A stretch of DNA of 64,000 nt, taken from Microtetraspora fusca (GTDB lineage Bacteria; Actinomycetota; Actinomycetes; Streptosporangiales; Streptosporangiaceae). How positions within the stretch are numbered: position 1 is the stretch's first letter; every line of letters begins with the position of its first letter. Both the position numbers and the translations under genes were made by a program. The notes beneath the pieces are model-generated. The model was not told the origin of the DNA, did not search any database, and worked only from the letters and a program-made list of their open reading frames with translations. Positions 1 through 8,543 of the stretch are shown here, in pieces. The stretch spans positions 242,247 through 306,246 of the forward strand of contig NZ_BBYK01000045.1 of NCBI RefSeq assembly GCF_001570365.1, written 5' to 3'.

Positions 1-726
1 GGGCAGGTCGCGCGGGTCGCGTACGGTCACGTCGAGGCGGTCGCCGCCGATCATGCCCTTGAGCTCGTCGGGGGTGCCGTCCGCGATGCGGTGGCCTGAG
101 TCGATCACGGAGACGCGGGAGGCGAGCTGGTCGGCCTCTTCGAGGTACTGCGTGGTGAGCAGCACGGTGGTGCCGTCGGCGACGAGGGCGCGGACGGCGT
201 CCCAGACCTCGGTGCGGGCGCGCGGGTCGAGCCCGGTGGTGGGCTCGTCGAGGAACAGCACGGGCGGCACCAGGATCATGCCGGCGGCGAGGTCGAGGCG
301 GCGGCGCATGCCGCCGGAGTACTGCCCGGCGGGCCGGTCGGCCGCGTCGGTGAGGGAGAACCGCTCCAGCAGTTCGAGGGTGCGGGTGCGGGCGCGGCGG
401 GTGCCGAGGTGGTGGAGCCGGCCGAACATCTCCAGGTTCTGCCGGCCGGTCAGGATTTCGTCCACTGCCGCGTGCTGGCCGACCAGGCCGATCCGGTGGC
501 GTACTTCGGCGGGCCGGGTGGCGACGTCGAGGCCGGCGACCTCGGCACGGCCGGCGTCGGCGCGCAGGAGCGTGGTGAGGATGCGCACGGCCGTGCTCTT
601 GCCCGCGCCGTTGGGGCCGAGCAGGCCGTGAACGGTGCCCTGCGTCACGGCCAGGTCGAGGCCGGCGAGGGCCTCGGTGTCGCCGTACCGCTTGCGCAGG
701 CCCTCGGCGACGACGGCGAAGGTCAT
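1..726 (-). CDS. ABC transporter ATP-binding protein, DrrA-like (3' end cut by window)
   Basis: Energises a drug or lipid exporter whose permease should lie beyond the left edge. The first 242 residues are visible. Walker A is GPNGAGKST (residues 37-45), followed by the signature YSGGMRRR and Walker B VLFLDEPT with D-loop GLDPR. The switch region reads TTQYLEEAD, with Gln where most ABC ATPases have His; this is usual in the daunorubicin-resistance (DrrA/CcmA) subfamily. The ATG at 724-726 is chosen because the protein begins directly with the conserved strand before Walker A. It is divergent from a TetR gene at 804 and a perfect palindrome lies between them, so repression by that TetR is likely. 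The substrate cannot be told. Confidence 0.93.
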   Translation of the reverse strand, partial: MTFAVVAEGLRKRYGDTEALAGLDLAVTQGTVHGLLGPNGAGKSTAVRILTTLLRADAGRAEVAGLDVATRPAEVRHRIGLVGQHAAVDEILTGRQNLEMFGRLHHLGTRRARTRTLELLERFSLTDAADRPAGQYSGGMRRRLDLAAGMILVPPVLFLDEPTTGLDPRARTEVWDAVRALVADGTTVLLTTQYLEEADQLASRVSVIDSGHRIADGTPDELKGMIGGDRLDVTVRDPRDLP

Positions 727-756
727 GTGGCTTCTCCCCGAGTCGGTTCAGTACGC

Positions 757-779
757 CGTACCGTACACCATACGGTACG
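757..779. promoter_or_regulatory. Probable TetR operator between exporter and regulator
   Basis: Perfect 9-bp inverted repeat CGTACCGTA / TACGGTACG with a 5-bp spacer, placed between the divergent starts at 726 and 804. Size and symmetry fit a TetR-family operator controlling both genes. The assignment is inferred from position. Confidence 0.7.
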
Positions 780-803
780 AGAGGGAAGTAGACTTCGCAG
801 ACC

Positions 804-1619
804 ATGACGACCGAGTACACCGGCCGGGGTGATCCGGCCCGCAGCCTGGCGCTTCTGTGGCGGACGGGGGAGCGGGCCAGCCGGAAGGGCAAGCCGGACC
901 TGAGCGTGGACCGCATCGTGCGCGCGGCGATCGAGGTGGCCGACGCCGAGGGGCTGGCCGCGCTGTCCATGCGCAAGGTCGCCGAGCGGCTCGGCGTCGG
1001 CACGATGTCGCTCTACACGTACGTGCCGGGCAAGGCCGAGCTGATCGACGTCATGCTCGACACCGTGTACGGCGAGCTGCCCATGTCCGGCGGCGAGGAG
1101 GCGGCCGACGTGGCCGCGGAGCCGGGCGGCGGCTGGCGGGCGCGCCTGGAGGCGATCGCCCGGGACCACAAGGCGCTCTACCACCGCCACCCGTGGATGT
1201 TGCAGGTGGGGACCAGCCGGCCGCCGCTCGGCCCGAACGTGACGGCGGTCTACGACTACTCGCTGCGGGCGGTGGACGGCATCGGGCTGAGCGACACGGA
1301 GATGGACGCGGTGGTGACGCTGGTGACCGGGTTCGTCAACGGCGCGGTCCGGGGCGCGGTGGAGGCGGAGCAGGTCGAGCGGCTGACCGGCATGACGGAT
1401 GAGCAGTGGTGGTGGGCGCACGCCCCGTTCCTGAGCAAGGTCATGGATCCCCGCCGCTATCCGATCGCGGCGCGGGTGGGGGCGGCCGCGGGGGAGGCGC
1501 ACAACGCGGCCTACGACCCCGAGCACGCCTTCGAGTTCGGCCTGGCGCGGGTGTTGGACGGGGTCGAGGTGTTCGTCCGCTCCCGTGCCGGTTCCGCGTC
1601 ACCGGAGGGCGGCGCCTGA
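804..1619 (+). CDS. TetR/AcrR family transcriptional regulator
   Basis: A 271-residue DNA-binding repressor. An N-terminal extension of about 30 residues precedes the HTH, which reads IVRAAIEVADAEGLAALSMRKVAERLGVGTMSLY in part and then YVPGKAELID. The HTH pattern with GTMSLYTYVPGK is typical of TetR proteins with the TetR_C_1-type C-terminal ligand domain found beside drug exporters. It is divergent from the DrrA-like ATPase and shares the palindrome at 757-779, so it most likely represses the exporter until a toxic ligand binds. The ligand is not predictable. Confidence 0.92.
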   Translation: MTTEYTGRGDPARSLALLWRTGERASRKGKPDLSVDRIVRAAIEVADAEGLAALSMRKVAERLGVGTMSLYTYVPGKAELIDVMLDTVYGELPMSGGEEAADVAAEPGGGWRARLEAIARDHKALYHRHPWMLQVGTSRPPLGPNVTAVYDYSLRAVDGIGLSDTEMDAVVTLVTGFVNGAVRGAVEAEQVERLTGMTDEQWWWAHAPFLSKVMDPRRYPIAARVGAAAGEAHNAAYDPEHAFEFGLARVLDGVEVFVRSRAGSASPEGGA

Positions 1620-1689
1620 CCGGCGCCCGGTTTGCCGCTGGGTCGACGACAACGCAGCGAGGCGCCATCTGGGCCGCGCGCAGCAGTTC

Positions 1690-2853
1690 CTAGTGGCGTG
1701 CGGCGCGTGGGGCGAACGGCTGGGCGAGGGAGGCCCGGACGGCGGCGAAGCCGTAGGCGAGCATGTCGGCCTCGTAGCGCCGGATCACCTCGGTCAGTGG
1801 GGCGCCGGCGGCGGCCGCGGTGACGGCCCGGCACAGCAGCGCGGCGTCCCTGAGCGCGACGTTGGCGCCCTCGCCCCGGCCGGGCGACATCGTGTGGATC
1901 GCGTCGCCGAGCAGCGTCACGTTCGTAGTCTCCCAGTGGCGGACGGGCCGGGCCGAGCGCAGCCGCACCGGGAACGTGGCCGCGGCGTCGGCCTTCTGGA
2001 CGATCCTGCGGGCCGCGGGGTGGAACCCGTGGATCGCATCCAGGGCCAGGCGGTGCAGGGTCGGGCCGTCGGAGCGGTGGAAGCCGTCGCCGCCGGGCGG
2101 CCGCCCTTCGTCTCCGGCGACCGTCCAGGCGAAGTAGCCGGGGACGTCGGTGAGCCGGGCGTCCGGCGCGTACGCGGCGGCGGCCTCGGAGGGGGCGCGC
2201 AGGGGGCGGCAGGTGGCGAGGGACATCGCGGCGCCGCCGGGGGCGGTGAGGCGGTTGAAGCTGTCGATCAGGATCTCGGGCGTCTCGCGCAGCAGGCCCG
2301 GCGTGATCGGGGTCCGTCCGTAGACGAAGCCGCCGATCTCGTCGAAGTCGGAGCCGGGGACCAGGAGGCGGCGCACGGCGGATCCGGTGCCGTCCGCCCC
2401 GACGAGCAGGTCGGCGTGCGCGGTGGTCCCGTCGGCGAAGCGGGCGCGGACCCGCCCGTCCGGGGTGTGGCTGTAGCGGGCGAAGGTCGCGCCGAAGCGC
2501 ACGTCGAGGCCGGTGAGGAGGATCTCTCGCAGGGTCAGCCGGTTGACCCCGAAGACGGTGTCGGCGGGCGGTGCGGGGATGGGTTTGGTGAACGCGGGCG
2601 TGAGCCGGTGGTCGAGGAACGCCATCTGGGTGGCGGGGCGGATGGCGGTGGCCACGCAGAGGTCGAAGAGCGGGGCGGGGAGGCATTCGCGCAGGGCGCG
2701 GCTGCCGTCCTCCTTCAGGGTGATGCGCCAGCCCTGGTCGCGGGCATGCGGTGAGGGGTCGCGTTCGTAGACGGCGACGCTGACGCCGGATTTGGCCAGG
2801 CCCTGGGCGAGGCAGAGCCCGCCGAGCCCGCCGCCGACGATCACAACGCGCAT
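1690..2853 (-). CDS. FAD-dependent monooxygenase (class A hydroxylase type)
   Basis: A 387-residue flavoprotein of the PHBH fold. The N-terminus VVIVGGGLGGLCLAQGL is the Rossmann GxGxxG motif that binds the ADP part of FAD. VGADGTGSAVRR (residues near 150) is the DG motif, and LLGDAIHTMSPGRGEGAN is the GD motif contacting the FAD ribityl chain. Such enzymes hydroxylate aromatic or polyketide-type substrates using NAD(P)H and O2. It is divergent from a MarR gene at 2934 with a palindrome between them, which suggests phenolic-ligand-dependent derepression. Substrate unknown. Confidence 0.9.
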   Translation of the reverse strand: MRVVIVGGGLGGLCLAQGLAKSGVSVAVYERDPSPHARDQGWRITLKEDGSRALRECLPAPLFDLCVATAIRPATQMAFLDHRLTPAFTKPIPAPPADTVFGVNRLTLREILLTGLDVRFGATFARYSHTPDGRVRARFADGTTAHADLLVGADGTGSAVRRLLVPGSDFDEIGGFVYGRTPITPGLLRETPEILIDSFNRLTAPGGAAMSLATCRPLRAPSEAAAAYAPDARLTDVPGYFAWTVAGDEGRPPGGDGFHRSDGPTLHRLALDAIHGFHPAARRIVQKADAAATFPVRLRSARPVRHWETTNVTLLGDAIHTMSPGRGEGANVALRDAALLCRAVTAAAAGAPLTEVIRRYEADMLAYGFAAVRASLAQPFAPRAARH

Positions 2854-2892
2854 ATGGGGGTCCTTTCGATGGGGCGCTCACCGTAGCATTTC

Positions 2893-2906
2893 ACTGTCGT
2901 GACAGT
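2893..2906. promoter_or_regulatory. Palindromic operator candidate for MarR
   Basis: ACTGTC-GT-GACAGT lies between the divergent starts at 2853 and 2934. The flanks (ATTTC left, AAAT right) extend the symmetry imperfectly. Likely bound by the MarR protein encoded at 2934; inferred from position only. Confidence 0.55.
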
Positions 2907-2933
2907 AAATGGCGGAACAGCTATTGTTGCGGC

Positions 2934-3428
2934 ATGGAGGATCGATCACCCGGCGGCGTGCCCGTCGAGCTCGTGCTCGGCGGCGGCTCGCTCATCAACC
3001 AGGTGGGGCGCGACCTGCGCACGGCGGTGGAGGGGATGCTCGCCCCCTACGGGGTCACCTCCCAGCAGGCGGCGCTCCTGATGCGGGCGGCACGCGGGGA
3101 GAGCAGCCCCAACCGGCTCGCGTCCCACCTGGGCACCGACACCGCCGGCATGACGCGGCTGCTCGACCGCCTCGAGGCCAAGGGGCTGGTTGGGCGGCGG
3201 CGGAACCCAGGCGACCGCCGCTCGATCGTCGTGGAGCTGACCGAGGAGGGCCGGGCGCTCGTGCCGCGCCTGGCGCCCGTGTTCGGGCGGGCCAGCGTCC
3301 GGCTCCTCGCGGGGTTCTCCGAGGAGGAGGTGCGCGGGCTCGCCGGGATGCTGCGCCGGATGCTGGAGAACCTGCACGCCGCCCCGGGCCCGGACGCGGA
3401 GGGTCAGGCGTCCGGGACGCCGAGGTAG
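2934..3428 (+). CDS. MarR family transcriptional regulator
   Basis: A 164-residue winged-helix dimer. The centre shows the MarR fold: SPNRLASHLGTDTAGMTRLLDRLEAKGLV (recognition helix; shown here in part) followed by the wing GDRRSIVVELTEEG. Helices at both ends form the dimer interface. It is divergent from the FAD monooxygenase and most likely represses it. Its last 25 bases overlap the tail of the convergent narI relic, so that relic's reading frame runs antisense into this gene. Confidence 0.92.
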   Translation: MEDRSPGGVPVELVLGGGSLINQVGRDLRTAVEGMLAPYGVTSQQAALLMRAARGESSPNRLASHLGTDTAGMTRLLDRLEAKGLVGRRRNPGDRRSIVVELTEEGRALVPRLAPVFGRASVRLLAGFSEEEVRGLAGMLRRMLENLHAAPGPDAEGQASGTPR

Positions 3429-4045
3429 GGTCGGGCGCTCTCCCAGGAGCCGTCCACGGTCACCGTCTCGTCCGCGTCGTCCGCGCCGACGCCGGCGTCC
3501 TTGAAGCCGCCGGAGGTGGCGACGCACACGACCGGGCCGTCGAAGGACGCGCCGAGCGTACGGTAGCCGGCCAGGCCCGCCGCGCCGGACAGCTCCTCGT
3601 TCGCGTCCACCGTGGCGGTCAGCCCGAGCAGGATGGTCAGCGTGAGCACGACGTACATGAGCTTGTCGTTGCGGGTGGTGGCGAGGAAGACCGGGCCGAC
3701 CGTGCGGCGGCGGTAGATCAGGAGCGCGATGCCGATCAGGGTGCAGGCGCCGGCGACGGTGCCGAGCGCCACGGCCAGGAAGTGGTAGGCGTTCTCGGAC
3801 AGGCCGATCGCGGCGGTCCAGCTCTGCGGGATGAGCAGCCCGACGATGTGGCCGATCAGGACGATCAGTATCCCGAAGAGGAACAGCGGGCTGGCGACGC
3901 GCAGCAACCGCCGCTCGTAGAGCTCGGAGGAGCGGGTGGTCCAGCCGAACTTGTCGTAGCGGTAGCGCCAGGTGCTGCCGATGATGAACGAGGCGAGCGC
4001 CACGTACGGGACGGCGCCCCACAGGAGGACGGCCGCGGTGGTCAT
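3404..4045 (-). pseudogene. narI: narI remnant (respiratory nitrate reductase gamma subunit) with foreign 3' end
   Basis: Residues 1 to about 145 match NarI, the cytochrome b membrane subunit that passes quinol electrons to NarGH. It starts MTTAAVLLWGAVPYVALA, keeps WRYRYDKFGWTTRSS and several transmembrane helices, and reaches LTILLGLTATVDAN. The rest of NarI, including the C-terminal haem-ligand helix, is missing. The frame instead continues into about 60 residues (GPVVCVATSGGFKDAG and on) resembling the end of threonine-synthase-like PLP enzymes. This looks like a deletion that fused narI to an unrelated gene. The start overlaps the narJ stop by ATGA, as in intact nar operons. Confidence 0.8.
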
Positions 4046-4242
4046 CGCGGATCTCCCGCCACACGCGGTGACGGCGGGATGAGCGGTCCTCCCGTCACCG
4101 AGCACGGGTCGAGGCCGACGTCCTCGGCCGGCGGCCCTTCGGCGGCCAGCCGCAGCGCGGCGGCGCGCTCGCGCGGGCCGGGTGGGGGGAGGGTGGCCAG
4201 GACGGCGGCGACGACGTGGGCGTAGGGCGAGTCCTCGGCGAC
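4042..4242 (-). pseudogene. narJ: narJ 3' remnant (nitrate reductase assembly chaperone)
   Basis: Only the C-terminal end of NarJ survives: SPYAHVVAAVLATLP, then RAAALRLAAEGPPAEDVGLDP, a well conserved tail of actinobacterial NarJ. It is in frame with the narG remnant upstream, with the join near 4243. A deletion must therefore have removed most of narG, all of narH and most of narJ while keeping frame by chance. NarJ normally holds apo-NarGH during molybdenum-cofactor insertion; this stub cannot. Confidence 0.78.
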
Positions 4243-4656
4243 GTCACCCAGCCGGGCTCGCGCCTCCCGGTACATCTGGACCAGCGCGCCCCGGGCATAC
4301 GGGAAGCGCACCCGGGTCGGCGAGTAGGTGTACTAGGAGAACGCGGCGCCCCGCGGGCACCCTCGCGGCTCGTACTCGGGACGATCCGGGCCGACGCTCG
4401 GGTAGTCCGTCTGCTGTGTCTCCCAGGTGATGATCCCGTCCTTGACGAACACCTTCCAGGAGCAGGAGCCCGTGCAGTTCACCCCGTGCGTGGAGCGCAC
4501 GACCTTGTCATGGCTCCAGCGGTCGCGATAGAAGACGTCGCCCTGGCGCCTGCCCACCTGGTGGAGGCTGCGCAGGTCGGCGGAGACGGTCCCGGGGTGG
4601 AGGTAGCGGCCCAGCCGCACGAGGGCGTCGCTCACCGGCCCGTCGATCCCCGCCAT
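4243..4656 (-). pseudogene. narG: narG 5' remnant with in-frame TAG
   Basis: About 138 codons of the catalytic nitrate reductase alpha chain. Diagnostic stretches are FYRDRWSHDKVVRSTHGVNC, CTGSCSWKVFVKDGI, ITWETQQTDYPSVGPDRPEY and PRGCPRGAAFS. The codon after AAFS, a conserved Trp in the family (FSWYTYSPTRVR), is TAG at 4333-4335, after which the frame continues as YTYSPTRVRFPYARG up to the narJ join. Intact NarG is about 1,230 residues, so this is a relic. The start ATG is at 4654-4656. Confidence 0.85.
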
Positions 4657-4769
4657 GGCCCCACTCCCCGTTCCCTCTGGTCACATCAGGGATGCTCCGT
4701 CACGGAGAGTGATAAACCGTGCGATTCGGAGTGACGGCGCGGCCTCGATGTGACGGCGGGCCCCGCCTC

Positions 4770-4787
4770 TCGGGACTTTGGTCACTA
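4770..4787 (+). promoter_or_regulatory. DosR/DevR-like box
   Basis: TCGGGACTTTGGTCACTA resembles the mycobacterial DosR consensus TTSGGGACTWWAGTCCCSAA: the first half-site is near perfect, the second weaker. It lies between the narG relic (start 4656, minus) and the nitronate monooxygenase gene (4886, plus), both plausible hypoxia or redox targets. Not tested against the genome background. Confidence 0.45.
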
Positions 4788-4885
4788 CAGGAAGATCGCC
4801 AGGGGCCGGTTGACTCGTCCCGCACCCACTGACGTGCCCGGACCGCGCACGGGTCCGGCACGCCACCGAGCAGGAGGTTCTCCCC

Positions 4886-6367
4886 TTGACCATCGCCGAG
4901 CGGCCGGTTCGCGGCCCGGTACCGTCCGCGCCGGCCGTGTCCGGGGGTGGGCTGCCCACGCTCATCCAGGGAGGAATGGGAGTAGGCGTGTCCGGGTGGC
5001 GGCTGGCGCGGGCCGTCGCCCGGACCGGACAGCTCGGCGTGGTGTCCGGGGTGGCGCTCGACGTCACGCTGGCCCGGCGGCTCCAGCAGGGCGACCCGGG
5101 AGGGCACCTGCGCGCGGCGCTGGCCGCGTTCCCGGTTCCCGCGATCAGCGAGCGGATCCTGGCCAGGTACTACGTGCGCGACGGGATCGGGCCCGGCGTG
5201 CCGTACCGGCCGGTGCCCCGGCTCGGTCTGCGCCCGAACCGGGCGCGCGACGAGCTGGCCGTGGTCGCCAACTTCGCCGAGGTGTTCCTGGCCCGGCGGG
5301 ACGGCGGCCTGATCGGGATCAACTATCTGGAGAAGATCCAGATGGCGACGCCGGCGGCGGCGTACGGGGCGATGCTCGCGGGCGTCGACTACGTGCTGAT
5401 GGGGGCGGGCATCCCGTCGCAGATTCCGCGGCTGCTCGACCGGCTCGCCGCGCACCTGCCGGCCGAGGTCTCGGTCACGGTGGTGGGAGCGGAGTCGGGG
5501 GAGCGGCACACGGTCGGCGTCGACCCGGTCGCGCTGCTCGGGCGTGCGCCCGAGCCGCTGAAGCGGCCGCGCCTGCTGGCGATCGTCTCCTCCGACGTGC
5601 TCGCCGGCTATCTCGCGCGTACGCCGGAGACCCGGCCGGACGGGTTCGTGGTGGAGACGCCGGTGGCGGGCGGGCACAGTGCGCCGCCGCGCGGGCGGAT
5701 GCGGCTGGACGAGAGCGAGCAGCCGGTGTACGGCCCGCGCGACGAGGTGAACCTGGGAAAGGTGGCCGCGCTGGGCCTGCCGTTCTGGCTGGCCGGAGGG
5801 TACGCGAGCCGGGACGGGCTGGCGCGGGCGCGGGCCACGGGCGCGGAGGGCGTCCAGGTGGGGACGGCGTTCGCGCTGTGCCGGGAGTCGGGGCTGGACG
5901 ACAAGCAGCGGCGGCGGCTGCTGGAGCGGGCCGGGGCGGGCGCACTGCGGGTGCGCAACGACCCGCACGCCTCGCCGGCCGGGTTCCCGTTCAAGGTCGC
6001 CGGGCTGGAGGAGACCCTGGCCGAGCCGGAGGTCTACGAGCGGCGGGCCCGGCTGTGCGACCTCGGCCACCTTCGCACTCCGTACGTGCGCCCCGACGGC
6101 GGGGTGGGCTTCCGCTGCCCGGCCGAGCCGGTGGACGCCTACCTGCGCAAGGGAGGGCGGCCGGAGGAGACCCAGGGGCGTCGGTGCCTGTGCAACGGCC
6201 TGGTCGCCGCCATCGGTCTCGGGCAGCACCGGCCGGACGGCTACGCGGAACCGCCCCTGCTCACGCTCGGCCAGGATCTGGACTTCCTCGGCGACCTGCC
6301 CGAGAGGTACGGCGCGGCGGACGTCGTCGCCCACCTGCTCGGGGACGCGCGGGAGGGGCGGGGCTAG
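4886..6367 (+). CDS. Nitronate monooxygenase family protein
   Basis: A 493-residue FMN-dependent TIM-barrel protein of the 2-nitropropane dioxygenase family, which oxidises alkyl nitronates to carbonyl compounds and nitrite. The N-terminus LIQGGMGVGVSGWRLARAV holds the conserved Gly-rich FMN site. Later signs are GADYVLMGAGIPSQIP-like (VDYVLMGAGIPSQIP), the catalytic-His-type segment VVETPVAGGHSAPP, and WLAGGYASRDGLARA with GVQVGTAFALC near the phosphate site. At 493 residues it is longer than the usual 330-370, with a Cys-containing C-terminal extension (RRCLCNGLVAA). A good GGAGG ribosome site precedes the ATG. Its position beside nar relics and a DosR-like box suggests a nitro/hypoxia role; inferred. 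Confidence 0.85.
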   Translation: MTIAERPVRGPVPSAPAVSGGGLPTLIQGGMGVGVSGWRLARAVARTGQLGVVSGVALDVTLARRLQQGDPGGHLRAALAAFPVPAISERILARYYVRDGIGPGVPYRPVPRLGLRPNRARDELAVVANFAEVFLARRDGGLIGINYLEKIQMATPAAAYGAMLAGVDYVLMGAGIPSQIPRLLDRLAAHLPAEVSVTVVGAESGERHTVGVDPVALLGRAPEPLKRPRLLAIVSSDVLAGYLARTPETRPDGFVVETPVAGGHSAPPRGRMRLDESEQPVYGPRDEVNLGKVAALGLPFWLAGGYASRDGLARARATGAEGVQVGTAFALCRESGLDDKQRRRLLERAGAGALRVRNDPHASPAGFPFKVAGLEETLAEPEVYERRARLCDLGHLRTPYVRPDGGVGFRCPAEPVDAYLRKGGRPEETQGRRCLCNGLVAAIGLGQHRPDGYAEPPLLTLGQDLDFLGDLPERYGAADVVAHLLGDAREGRG

Positions 6368-6544
6368 GGTGTCGTCCCTCCCGCGCGTCCGGTGGCCTCG
6401 CCCGGGGCCGATCGCGGGGCTTCGGACTCGCGAATGGGGAACGGGCGGTCAGGCGATCCAGGGCGGCACGAGCCGCTCGGCGCCCTTGGGCGCGAGGTCG
6501 CACGCGTCGGCGGCCGAGACCCCCACGGATGACACGGGTTCGTC

Positions 6545-6877
6545 ATGCGGGCGATCGGCGTGGACGGCACCACCGCCGTCGAGCTCGGCCGCGCCCTCGG
6601 AGTCTCCAAACAGGCCGCCGGCAAGACCGTCGAGACGCTGGAACGCCTCCGCTACGTCGAGCGCGCCCGCGACCCGCGCGACACGCGACGTAAGATCGTA
6701 CGGCTGACTCCGCACGGCCTGGACGCCCTGGCGCTGTCCGCGCGGATCTTCGACGAGCTGCGGGCGGGCTGGGCCGCGACGCTGGGGGAGGACCGGCTGC
6801 GCGCCCTGGAGGCCGACCTGCGGCGCGTCACGCCGCACGACGTTTTCCGCCTCGACGTCCCCGGCTGGTTCGGCTGA
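6545..6877 (+). CDS. MarR-type regulator, probably truncated at its N-terminus
   Basis: 110 residues that match only the HTH, wing and C-terminal part of MarR: AVELGRALGVSKQAAGKTVETLE and then RDPRDTRRKIVRLTPHG. Family members are about 150 residues and have a dimerisation helix before the HTH. Here a TGA lies four codons upstream of the ATG in the same frame, so that part is lost. The sequence from 6368 to 6544 shows no alternative start. Either a relic or a minimal protein. Confidence 0.55.
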   Translation: MRAIGVDGTTAVELGRALGVSKQAAGKTVETLERLRYVERARDPRDTRRKIVRLTPHGLDALALSARIFDELRAGWAATLGEDRLRALEADLRRVTPHDVFRLDVPGWFG

Positions 6878-7162
6878 CCTCCACACGCCCGGGAGGGGCC
6901 GGCCGGATCCCCGGCGGGCACGGCGGCGTTGCCCGGGGCAGGCTGGAGCTGAACGGGCGCCGCGACACGCCCCCTGATGGGACGGGTTCGCCGAGGAAGT
7001 GGGGGAGGTCGTCCTCAGCCCGTGGCACCCCTACCGACGCTGCCGCCCGGGATGGCCGGGGCCATGGCCGGCGCGGCGGTCACACCGCCGTGGGGGCCGA
7101 CCGAGCCGAGGAGGACGGGCCGGAGGCGGCGGCGCCGAGCGGTCAGGAAGATCGGGGGCGGC

Positions 7163-7618
7163 TCAGTCGGTGGCGGAGAGACGGAGCTCCAGGATGTCCT
7201 CATCGCCGAAGACCTGCCCAGTGGGGACGAACCCGGCGGAGGTGTAGAGGGCCTTGGCCGCGACGTTGTCCGTGCGTACGCCCAGCCGCAGCACCGGCGC
7301 GTCGAACTCGTCCCGCACATGGGCGATTACCTGCTGGAGAGCGGCTCGGCCCAGGCCCTTTCCCTGGTGATCCTTGTCGATCATCAAGCGGTAGAGCCAC
7401 ATCTGACCGTCGTCGGGATCGGGGCCGTACATCGCGAAGCCCACAGCGCGCTCATCGTGCGTCACCGCACGGGTCACGAAGCCCGGCAAGAAGTGACTCT
7501 CCGCGATCGAGTACAGGTTGGACGCGATGAGGTCGCGCTGGTCGTCGGCCACCGTCAGGTCGGCCACCTCCTCCCAGGTCTCCCGGGACAGGTCGTCAAG
7601 GCGCACACGAATCGGCAT
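7163..7618 (-). CDS. GNAT family N-acetyltransferase
   Basis: A 151-residue acetyl-CoA-dependent acetyltransferase. The acetyl-CoA pyrophosphate loop is DKDHQGKGLGRAALQQVI (Q/R-x-x-G-x-G/A), preceded by the strand MWLYRLMI and followed by VLRLGVRTDNVAAKALYTSAGF, the usual Asn and Tyr region. WEEVADLTVADDQ and the SIAESHFLPGF segment resemble diamine/spermidine acetyltransferases (PaiA/BltD type), so a polyamine or small amine is a possible substrate. Monocistronic; no clear regulator nearby. Confidence 0.85.
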   Translation of the reverse strand: MPIRVRLDDLSRETWEEVADLTVADDQRDLIASNLYSIAESHFLPGFVTRAVTHDERAVGFAMYGPDPDDGQMWLYRLMIDKDHQGKGLGRAALQQVIAHVRDEFDAPVLRLGVRTDNVAAKALYTSAGFVPTGQVFGDEDILELRLSATD

Positions 7619-7880
7619 GGGGTATCCCTAGCCGATCTCTGCACGGGCCGTCATGTGAATTTTCACAGGATCATGTGCCCGGGCCGGTCCTGTGAGGTCT
7701 CAAGGGCTGCCCTCTCGCAGACGCTTCAGCGACCGCGTCGGGGTTCGGGTCGGCAGGAGACCGATGCCGGGAAGCGAGGCGTCCTCCAGCCTCGGGTTGC
7801 GCCATCACGGCCAGACGCCGACGGGGAACACCTCGACATAGAGGTCTGACGGACAATGCCGGCCGTACGTGGGTGGGTGG

Positions 7881-8543
7881 TCAGCCGGCGGGCTGGGGCC
7901 GGCGGCCGTGAGCGCGTCCCTGGAACGCCGTGATCCGCGTGACGACGCCGACGGCGAGCGCTCCCGCGAGCAGCGACAGCGCGGCGTGCGCGGCAAGGGC
8001 GGCGGAGACCAGGACGGCGGGCGATACGGCGGGCGATGCGGTACCGGGAACGGTCCGGACGGCCGCCGCCCACGCCGCGTTCATCGCCAGGTAGGCGAGC
8101 CACCACGCCCACACGAGCGCCGGGCGGCGGGCGTCGCGCAGGTCACCGAGGAAGCCGCGCGGTCCCTCGGCCGGCTGCGAGGCGGCCCAGATGTCGTCGA
8201 CGATCCCCTTCGGGACGAAGAGCTGGACGACGGGCAGCAGCCAGCCCGCCACCATGAAGAGCGCGGCGTACCGGTGGAAGGCCTCCGGCGAGATCGCGTA
8301 CGCGTTGGCGCGGGCACGCAGGAGCCAGCAGACGAAGGCGATCCCGGCCGGGGCCTGGACCAGCGCGTACAGGCCGGCGACGTGGACGGTCCGCGCGGCC
8401 GGGGGTTCCCCGGTGATCAGGTGGGCCGTCGACAGGCAGGCGGACGCGAGAGCCGACAGCGCGATCAGGGTCACGGTCGAGGCGGCGAGGCCGCGGATCG
8501 GGCGGAGGGAGCGGGCCGGCACCCAGCTCGCGCTCGCGTTCAT
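7881..8543 (-). CDS. DUF4328 domain membrane protein
   Basis: A 220-residue predicted multi-pass membrane protein. Hydrophobic helices are at about residues 20-40, 55-75, 95-110, 145-165 and 175-205. FVCWLLRARANAYAISP and WLLPVVQLFVPKGIVDDIWAAS match the DUF4328 signature, a Trp/Pro-rich membrane segment common in actinobacteria with no known function. The gene lies downstream of a TetR gene on the same strand (102-bp gap). Confidence 0.75.
   Translation of the reverse strand: MNASASWVPARSLRPIRGLAASTVTLIALSALASACLSTAHLITGEPPAARTVHVAGLYALVQAPAGIAFVCWLLRARANAYAISPEAFHRYAALFMVAGWLLPVVQLFVPKGIVDDIWAASQPAEGPRGFLGDLRDARRPALVWAWWLAYLAMNAAWAAAVRTVPGTASPAVSPAVLVSAALAAHAALSLLAGALAVGVVTRITAFQGRAHGRRPQPAG

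Noticed and set aside
4700..6334. Long open frame opposite the nitronate monooxygenase
   Set aside because: Arg/Pro/His-rich antisense frame produced by high GC at third codon positions; no domain, and the plus-strand gene is clear.
7619..7880. Hidden small gene between the GNAT and DUF4328 genes
   Set aside because: Minus-strand pieces (DLYVEVFPVGVWP and others) are broken by stops and match no family I know.
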